From Allomyces arbusculus (Eukaryota > Blastocladiomycota > Blastocladiomycetes > Blastocladiales > Blastocladiaceae), in assembly GCA_027604705.1 (NCBI GenBank), contig JADHYV010000107.1, positions 754 through 49,547 of the forward strand: 48,794 nucleotides of DNA, written 5' to 3'. Position numbers and translations under genes: made by a program. Below the pieces are notes generated by a model. That model was given only the letters and a program-made list of their open reading frames with translations, searched no databases and was not told the origin of the DNA. Positions 42,011-48,794 of the stretch are shown piece by piece. Positions within the stretch are counted from its first letter, which is position 1, and every line of letters starts with the position of its first letter.

Positions 42011-42026
42011 CTACACTAACAGCACT

Positions 42027-42330
42027 GGAAGACCCAATTGGTTGAGTGGTTAATAGTCACCCTATTTTTATGCACAGACTATGGCTTTGATCCCCACCAC
42101 TGACATTCTTGAGAGTGACTTCTGAGGTTGACTGCAGCTTTTGTTCCAGGGTTTGGATGGCAACCCAAGGGGACCCAACAATGGCACAGGTTAGAACATG
42201 TGTGGGCCTCCAGCCACCCCTGCCACAAATTGTTACTAAAGCTGTTCCTAGTCTTTCAGTGAGAAAGCACAGGTCAAGGGTGGACAAGGCAGAAGCTACT
42301 GAAACAGCCTCATCATTAGGGTGAGGTGCC
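42027..42330 (+). mobile_element. possible tRNA-derived SINE, CpG-decayed
   Basis: Directly after the decayed target copy, TGGTTGAGTGG (42039) matches a Pol III A box, and GCTTTGATCCC about 45 nt on matches a B box whose CpG has decayed to TG. The head is tRNA-sized but does not fold cleanly. About 220 bp of tRNA-unrelated, CpG-poor sequence follow. No second copy in the window confirms it. Confidence 0.35.
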
Positions 42331-42569
42331 CCTTGAAGATTGTAGGATGGAATGATTGAGATTATCCTGTCCCTCGCTCTGCACCTCAGCCATGAAATTC
42401 CACATTGAGCACTTCAGTAATGTCCCATACATTATGTTTGATGGCTTCAATGTCATAAAAATGCAGGCTGCAGCCTGCTGGCCTCCCCATTGCACACATG
42501 AGTGCCCCTGATGGTGGCTGCATCACAGTCTGCAAATGGCCATTGAGGGGGAGGGGTCTGGTATTGTTA

Positions 42570-44610
42570 TTGTGTGGGTGATGGGGCATGCGCCACAGTG
42601 GACATGCACCTCCTTGTCCTCAGCCCAGGTGCAGACACACCTGTGACTATGTTAACAGCTCAGTTAGGCACCAGATCACCTTGCACACCTGCTGCTGCTG
42701 CATTGTCACCAGGTTTCTCAGCCCTAGTAAGTGGTGGCCAGGCAATGGTAATTGACTCAAATTTGAATGGCAACTTGCAGCCACTATCCCACCACATGCA
42801 CATGGGCAGGCCAGGTGCCATAAATGTGATGCAATTGTTGTCACCATTGGAGCCATTGCCACCACTGTGCTCCTTCCTACCCACACCTGTGCCCAGGCAC
42901 TGGTGCCTGTGGCGCTACCTGTTACTACTGTGCTGCCAGCCATGACCTCAGTGCCCATCATGCCAGCCACACATGCCTGCTATGCTTGCATCACCTGATA
43001 GCCCTGCTCCTGCTCTTGCCCTGTCTAGTGCACCAACTGGCCCATCTCCCTCAGCAAGTCATGTTGTGCCAACAGGGCCTCCTGTTGTAAATGTACCTGC
43101 ACTCACCCATGCATGAGGGTGCAGCCAGTAAGCCAACAGGGCTGCCAGGTCTCCTGCTGCTGGTCCAGAATGTCCAGGGGGTTGAGGGATACCTGTAAAT
43201 TGGGGACCTGAGCTGATGTGCTCAAGTGCCTACTTGATGAGTCAGGCACATTGGCGGTTAATTTGATGAAAATTCATTCAATGTCAAGTATGACAAAGGC
43301 AATGAACTTTTGGTTGTGTGACTTGCAGTGTGTTGCATGGCAAACAGTGACTGGCAATGGTGAAGTGCCAGAGGGCAAGGGGACATGTGTTGCAATATAT
43401 CTCTATGAAAAGTTCCATCTGTTTTAGCTGATGCTGCAACCTTCCAGGGCTATATCCTCTGAGAATCTTTGCACCACAGAATATGGCCAGTTGGCAATTT
43501 TTGCAGTGCACATGCCACATAGCCAGCAGAACAATGGCATGGCATATCATGCAGCAAGCAAGTGGCTTGCATTTCATGTGTGCCATGCAGTGGAGTGTGG
43601 TCATTCAGTCATGGTTTCTGGGGACTTTAATTCCAGCTCAATGAGTCATGCTGCTGCTATTGTTATTCAGTTGCTGGCCCAGCTTGGCTTGGCTAATGTG
43701 GCCAAAATGCTCAACATTTTAGATGGTACCAGCCTGATCTAGCAGCACACAAATGGAACCACAACAAAGAACTGGATTGACTACATTTTTGTGATGCCCC
43801 TTGTGTCCTGGACATGCTGCCAATTTGCTGTGTTGCTCACAGCCATAGTTCATGTGCTGGACCCAGGAGGTGGAGAAGGTCACATATGTATGCCTGTGCT
43901 CAATCATGTGCTGGTCATTGTGGAAACAATGCTGTATGGCCTATTTGACCACAATTTTGTGCAAATGTTGCAGCACAAGTAGGTAGGCATGCCTTGCCAG
44001 CTGCCTGACTTGTAGCAGATCACATAGGAGCAATGGGAGGCATTTGCCATGGACATGGAGAGTGATTGCACAACCCACTGCTATCCTGGCAGCAGCAGGC
44101 AGGTGACATTGATGGGATGTCAGTGCTATGTGGTCAAGTCAGGAGCACATGTGAGGGTGCCATTGTGTCTTGTTGGCAGTAAGCTGGCCAAGTGGCACCT
44201 GATGGCACACACTGACCCACTCTCCCCCATGCTGTGCAATCTGTGTTGGTGGCTGCATTAATGCCTGCCTCTCACTCGCCTGCCATGAGCAGTGGAGGCT
44301 ACATGCAGTGCTGGTGCAGATGTGGAGCTTGTCAGCCAGCTCACCAACACTGGACATCAGCACACCAGAAGACACCCATGCAATGCACAAGGCAGCAGCT
44401 GGCATTTGCACAAACACCTCTCAGTCATGCTGTTGCAGGGTCTCCTGCCAAAGGCCCTGGCAAGATTTGGAACCAGATTTGGACTCAGACAGTGACAGCT
44501 TGCATGACCAGGCTTGTGCTGACACTGGCTGATATTCCTGACTCCTGTCAGCTGTGCTGTGATCACAGTCAGCAGTTCAAATCTGAATGCAACAATTCAT
44601 TTATTTGACA
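42570..44610 (+). mobile_element. decayed 5' portion of a LINE with APE-type endonuclease
   Basis: A Pro/Ala/Thr-rich reading (about 42.57-43.1 kb) precedes LLLLVQNVQGVEGY (about 43150). Next come EGKGTCVAIYLYEKF (about 43373), YGQLAIFAVHMPHSQQNNG (about 43484), GHSVMVSGDFNSS (about 43603) and TTTKNWIDYIFVMP (about 43758). In order these are the endonuclease motifs with the conserved Asp-Asn (GDFN) and Asp of DYIF. Many stops and frame changes interrupt it. No reverse transcriptase domain is recognised before the sequence becomes unreadable at about 44.6 kb. It may be the 5' part of the same LINE family as the array; this is unproven because the parts do not overlap. Confidence 0.7.
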
Positions 44611-45690
44611 CTGCAGCTCACTATGGCACTCCCTGGTGTGCCCCTTGTCAATTCCCTTCCTTTTCTGGGTCCCTTGATCCTCTCCACCACTGCTCACCAC
44701 TGGTCAAGATGCCTTGCCCTCCAGCACCATGACTGATGTTCCAACCCCTTGTCTTCACAACTGCAATCCCAAGCACCATGATGCAACTGAGAACTTGAGA
44801 ACCCTACAATGATGACCATGGGCATTGTTGATTCCATTCCACCAGAATTCCACTCTTTCCACCCACATGGATGATGTTGACACACACACCTACTCCACAG
44901 GTGGCATGAAATGCAGATGCCCCACTCCTGTAGCAAGCCAAGCATACCCACCCTGACAACATACCCCAATTGCTTCTGAACTCAATTCCACCCAATTGTC
45001 AATGCAGTGCTTGGACAACTTGACACAATGCATCAACTCATGACCAAACCTGACACACAATGCCTAAGGGCCAATGACATGCATGCCCTACCACAATTAT
45101 GCCAGTGTGCTGTGCAAACATTGCCCCCTTGTTTTGATTATTGACACTTTTTTGGGGAGGACTGAGGCCCCCATGGCTAGCTTCCTTGTTTTCCTTTGCC
45201 ATTCTTCATTTGGTTGCTGGGTGGCAGCACAAGTATTGCAGGGGTTCAAGAGCTTAAGGGCCTGCTGGGGTGTGCTCATTGCCCCCTGCTTGCCCACCAA
45301 GGAAAAGGACTCCTGTAATGACTTCTTGCACCTGTTGCTCAGGTCTGAACCATCATTTTCTTTGTTGTCCACCATTTTGGTCAAGCAAGCCTGTCCATAT
45401 TGCATCAATCCAAATACATGGCCCCCAGCTTGCCCACCAAGGAAAAGGGCTGCCCTGACAACTTCTCATGTTTGCTGCTCAGAGCTGCTGCTGTCAAGAC
45501 CACACAAATCGACCCAGGTCATGAGGATGCAACATGTGCCATCTGCCCTGGTTTCTATGCCGAGCATCATAATCTGTACTGTCAGGTGGCTTTGCTGCTG
45601 GCTGCTGGCTGCCATTAGTTTCTCGTCCTGTGTGCTTTGAATCCAGTAGAGCAATGCACCACCACAATGACCTGTCACTCAAACTGCTCA
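44611..45690. other. CpG-depleted debris with a 140-bp direct repeat
   Basis: No coding domain is recognised. Two copies of a unit beginning GCCCCC[TA]GCTTGCCCACC start at 45281 and 45421 (period 140 bp), the second incomplete or diverged. CpG is nearly absent until about 45.69 kb, where composition switches to that of host genes. Confidence 0.55.
45281..45490. repeat. 140-bp-period tandem repeat, about 1.5 units
   Basis: CTTGCCCACCAAGGAAAAGG recurs at 45289 and 45429. The following 40 bp (CTTCTTGCACCTGTTGCTCA against CTTCTCATGTTTGCTGCTCA) also match. Confidence 0.8.
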
Positions 45691-45704
45691 CCATCACGTG
45701 GTCT

Positions 45705-45780
45705 TTGAGCTTGTGCTTCGAACTGGCTGACCCATGTGGGCGTTGAGCCTGTGCTTTGACCTGGCTGACCCACGTGGGCG
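45705..45780. repeat. 38-bp tandem repeat, two units
   Basis: TTGAGC[TC]TGTGCTT[CT]GA...CTGGCTGACCCA[TC]GTGGGCG at 45705 and 45743. The copies differ mainly by C/T changes and sit at the border between CpG-depleted and CpG-rich sequence. Confidence 0.85.
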
Positions 45781-46017
45781 TCCCCTCGATGCAGACAGCG
45801 GCGATTCATGGCGATTTGTGGCTATTGTGCTGATGGGTCGAGCTTCAGCGGAATGCGGCCGAGCGGGGGCATTTACGAGAGGTTCCGTAAACGTACGCCA
45901 CAAAGCCATTCCGTTATCATGGTCGTCCTGCCCCCGTGCACGGGCCAGATGTCCACCACCACATCAGACAGTGGGCACCAAACCGATTTCTATGGTTGAC
46001 CACTTCCTGCAAAGCTC
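45781..46017. other. upstream region of BCS1
   Basis: CpG-rich sequence between the repeat island and BCS1; the presumed promoter. No element is assigned. Confidence 0.45.
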
Positions 46018-48014
46018 ATGTCTTTCAGCGTAATTGGCCGTCTGAGCGGTGTCCATCAACGATTCGGCACCAGTAATTTGTTTCAGGTCGCGACCACACT
46101 GGCCAGTTCACGATACAGCACCCGTCGATCAATTCCAGCAAGCATCCTCGACCGGCATCTCATTTCTCCCGCGGTGGCCACGCCGATCATGTCAAGGCAA
46201 CACCGATCCTTCCACGCCTCGGGTCCGCACCTGGACGTCGACCCGACCGACCCGACATCCCCGACCTCGTTCCCCGCCCGGCTCGCGGCCATGACGGGTC
46301 TCTCCGGTCTCGATACGCCGCTGGCGACGGGTTCGCTGGCGTTGACGGCCATGGCCGGCACGCTGGCCGCGGCCAAAGTTCTCGGGGACATGCTCATTGA
46401 ATTGATCAAGAAGCGCATTCTCGTGCGTGCCGATATCGATTCGCGCGACGATGCCTACGCGTGGATGCTCGCGTGGCTCGCCGAATCGCTGCAGCGGGAC
46501 TGCCGCCACGTCTCGGTCTCGACGCGCGTCTCGCTCACCATGACGTCGGCGCATGCTGCCGAGGAAGCGGCGGTCACGGCTGCCGCGACGGGGCACCGGC
46601 CCGTGTATTTCTTCCCGGCACTCGGTACTGATTATTTACGATGTGCGGTCGAGTTTCACAATCGTGGGATTTATTACTGACCGGACTCCCGGTAACAGGT
46701 CTTCACTTCTTCTGGTACCGCAACCGGCTCTTCTGGGCAACGCGCACACGCGCGCAACCCACATCCGGCGTCGTCTCCGGCGGTGCAGCCCCCGCCGAGA
46801 CGTTACGGCTCACGACGTTCGGCCGCGACCGGCGCATCATTGAGCACCTCGTGCACGACGCGCAATCGCTGCACCTCGCACGGGACAAGTCGCGCACGCA
46901 AGTCCTGACGGGCGACCAGTACGGAGTCTGGCGGCGTGTCTACTCGCGCCCTGCGCGCCCACTCGCCTCGGTGGTCTTGGACGCGCGCGTTAAGCGGGAC
47001 TTGGTGGCCGATGCGCGCGCATTCTTGGCGTCGGAGCAGTGGTACGCTGAGACGGGGATCCCGTACCGCCGCGGGTACCTCCTGCACGGTCCGCCGGGGA
47101 CGGGGAAGACGAGTCTGGTCGCAGCGCTCGCGGGCCACTTGCAGCTCAACGTCTATGTCCTGAATTTGGCCTCCAAAGCACTCAATGACGCGAACGTGCT
47201 CGAGCTCCTGATCGATGCGCCCCCGCGGTGTATCTTGCTCCTCGAAGACATCCACGCGCTCTTCCAGCCGCCCGCCGACCCGATCGACCAGACCGCGGCC
47301 GAGCTGACCTCAGGCCCGCTTGAGAACGGAGGATACAAGTACACGCGGCCGTCACTCACGTCCAACATTTCGTTCTCGACCCTGCTCAACATCCTCGACG
47401 GTGTTACGGCCTCCGAGGGCCGGCTGCTCATCATGACATGCAACACGACCGAGCACCTCGACCCAGCCCTGCTCCGACCCGGCCGCGTCGACCGGCACGT
47501 CTACCTCGGCAACGCGTCCCCTGCAATGGCTGCGACCTTGGCCGCGCGGTTTTTCCCGACCGCCGACGACAAGGTGCCCGCCGCGCTCGCGCGCGCCCTG
47601 GCCGACCAGATTGCCCGTGACGGGTTTGCCGCACCGGCGAACCCGCATTTGGCCACGGCTCCCGCATCGGCACCGGTGGTCGAAGGTGACGAGGACATGG
47701 GTCCCGCCAACTTGCCCGTCGAGGACACGCTGGCGGTCGCGCGCGCGGCCGTGGCACTCTCGCACGTGAGGGACGACTTGGTGCATGCCGAGTCGCGTGT
47801 TTCCCCGGCGCAGCTCGTGCAGTACTTGATGCGGTTCCGGCACGATCCAGCGGCTGCGGTTGCGAATGTCGCGCAGCTCGTGGCGATGGGGGGCGGTAGT
47901 GGGGCACCGGCACCGGCGCAGGGTGCTGACGGTCGTGTCGAGGAGGACGCGGTGGCGAGTGGAGGGATGCGGCAGCGTAAGGTGGTCGGCGCGGGGGAGA
48001 GCGACGCGGAATAG
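46018..48014 (+). CDS. BCS1: mitochondrial AAA ATPase BCS1 (complex III assembly)
   Basis: Inner-membrane AAA protein that translocates folded Rieske protein for cytochrome bc1 assembly. Exons 46018-46624 and 46699-48014 with a 74-nt intron (GTACTG...AACAG, branch TTACTGAC) give 640 aa; relatives are about 420-460. One membrane segment (LALTMAGTLAAAKVLGD region) precedes the BCS1-specific domain (YAWMLAWLAES, and FFPALGLHFFWYRNRLFW across the intron). The AAA module has Walker A HGPPGTGKTS (about 333), Walker B CILLLEDIHALF, sensor MTCNTTEHLDPALL and RPGRVDRHVYLGNAS. The C-terminus has an acidic insert (VVEGDEDMGPANLP) and a tail longer than usual. The first 58 residues before MSRQHRSFHASG are less constrained, so the Met at 46192 (582 aa) is an equally plausible start. 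Confidence 0.95.
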
Positions 48015-48616
48015 ACAGTAGAATGGAGTATTTGGTCATGAAGCATTGCTCGCCATCATCGAAGCGTGCCCAGGCGTCATTGTTTTTTTCTGTGGGTGAT
48101 TTGTTGCCCATGCAAGAGCTGATCAGCGGTGGTGGTTGAAACGCTGTCGGCGCGTGTGTCGTGTGTTAGCAATTTGGGCGAGGGGGACATGGCGCCATCT
48201 GCCACGCCGCAAGCCGCACGGATGAGAAAATGGCCGTTGCGGGAAAACGGAACTGGCCGTGTTGCTTAGGAACTGAAGCGTTCCGCGCGTCTCCCACCGC
48301 GGTCCCGCACTTCATTTTGCCTGATCACTTCATTCCGTTTTTCCCGCTGTCATGTCGCCGCGCGCCGTCGGCATCTGCTGCAAGCAATGTCGGGCAATGC
48401 CCACTGCATCGCGATAAATGCAACCCTCACGCAGCACGCGTTCACGCGTGTTGCGGCGGGAATGGAAGGAAACACAAGTCTTCCTTGCGCGGGTCGCGTA
48501 TAAGAAGGCGCGCGCCCGCGGCCCCTTCTCTCCTTCATCGACCCGACGACGACAAGCTCGTTTGCATTCGCTCGACCTCTCTTCCACCCTCCACGAACCC
48601 CCAACTTCTCGCAACC
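48015..48616. other. intergenic between BCS1 and the quinone reductase gene
   Basis: 602 bp, same-strand neighbours. No further gene is recognised; the 3' part holds the promoter of the next gene. Confidence 0.5.
48499..48505 (+). promoter_or_regulatory. TATA-like box of the quinone reductase gene
   Basis: TATAAGA in a GC-rich setting, 118 bp upstream of ATG 48617 and followed by a pyrimidine-rich stretch (CCCCTTCTCTCCTTC) suited to transcription start. Confidence 0.5.
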
Positions 48617-48794
48617 ATGGCTCAGAAGGCGAAGGTGAGCATCCTCCGGCATGCGGCCATGTCGCACTCCACGCGCACTCGCCGGACTACGACGCTAACC
48701 ACCGGCGCTCCTCCTCCAGATTGCCATCATTATCTACTCGCTCTACCACCACGTGCACACGCTCGCCAAGTCGGTCAAGGCCGGCATCGACGCG
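48617..48794 (+). CDS. WrbA/flavodoxin-like NAD(P)H:quinone oxidoreductase, 5' part
   Basis: Partial: the gene runs off the window. Exon 1 (48617-48634) encodes MAQKAK. An 86-nt intron (GTGAGC...CTCCAG, branch CGCTAAC) leads to exon 2, which reads IAIIIYSLYHHVHTLAKSVK. This is the first beta strand and FMN-phosphate loop of the WrbA/Pst2/Ycp4 family (usual form KIAIIIYSxYGHxxxLA). The family reduces quinones with two electrons using FMN and is stress-linked. In fungi it is often at the plasma membrane or eisosomes. The start is supported by the upstream TATA-like box and the family's short N-terminus. The remaining domains cannot be seen. Confidence 0.88.
   Translation, partial: MAQKAKVSILRHAAMSHSTRTRRTTTLTTGAPPPDCHHYLLALPPRAHARQVGQGRHRR

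Larger units (their letters stand above)
38668..42026. repeat. 16-bp tRNA-derived target-site copies bounding each LINE copy
   Basis: CTACACTAACGGCGCT occurs at 38668-38683 (within and one base upstream of the tRNA-Gly gene), 40026-40041, 40116-40131 and 40234-40249. A decayed copy, CTACACTAACAGCACT, lies at 42011-42026 and differs only at the two CpGs. Each copy follows the 3' end of a LINE fragment and precedes the 5' truncation point of the next. This is the pattern of target-site duplications from repeated insertion at one sequence. Confidence 0.9.

Noticed and set aside
38684-42026. Tandem block duplication as the origin of the LINE array
   Set aside because: Each copy has a different 5' truncation point and copy 3 a different 3' end, which independent insertions explain better than unequal crossing-over.

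Overview
The window looks like nuclear DNA of an early-diverging, zoosporic-type fungus, most likely Blastocladiomycota (Allomyces/Catenaria-like). This is an inference from very GC-rich, CpG-rich genes, a class IV/Chs3-type chitin synthase, a fungal glycogen debranching enzyme and BCS1, and many short introns. Every multi-exon gene uses introns of about 65-80 nt with GTACGY/GTATGT-like donors and usually a CTGAC/CTAAC branch motif about 15-30 nt before the AG.

Layout: 1-1.6 kb, gene-poor; 1.64-6.82 kb (-) glycogen debranching enzyme; 7.57-8.85 kb (-) mitochondrial PDK/BCKDK-type kinase; 9.63-11.12 kb (+) CK1-like pseudokinase; 11.60-12.36 kb (+) SF3A2/PRP11 splicing factor; 13.4-15.75 kb, CpG-depleted island with a decayed DDE transposon; 16.38-18.14 kb (+) unknown protein with a duplicated CxxC...CC domain; 18.6-22.0 kb, two separate tandem pairs of decayed unknown genes; 22.64-24.29 kb (-) indoleamine 2,3-dioxygenase; 24.89-28.66 kb (-) chitin synthase; 29.36-31.72 kb (-) nucleoporin NDC1; 32.24-35.11 kb (+) NatC auxiliary subunit NAA35; 35.26-35.83 kb (-) small unknown gene; 36.38-36.88 kb (+) prefoldin subunit 1; 37.27-38.35 kb (-) Mago nashi; 38.61 kb (-) tRNA-Gly(UCC); 38.68-42.03 kb, head-to-tail LINE array; 42.0-45.66 kb, CpG-depleted retroelement debris; 46.02-48.01 kb (+) BCS1; 48.62 kb to the end (+) start of a WrbA/flavodoxin-like NAD(P)H:quinone oxidoreductase.

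The host genes are housekeeping and functionally mixed: energy storage and mitochondrial control, splicing and the exon junction complex, nuclear pore, N-terminal acetylation, chaperone, NAD synthesis and cell wall. No operon-like cluster is evident.

The most striking structure is the LINE array at the 5' end of the tRNA-Gly gene. Four 5'-truncated copies lie head to tail, each bounded by a copy of the same 16-bp sequence CTACACTAACGGCGCT, which is the first 15 nt of the tRNA gene plus one upstream base. Copies nearest the tRNA keep their CpGs. The distal copy has lost nearly all of them through CpG to TpG/CpA changes, as has the debris beyond it. This suggests a tRNA-Gly-specific non-LTR retrotransposon that regenerates its target at each insertion, in a genome where repeats undergo CpG-directed decay.
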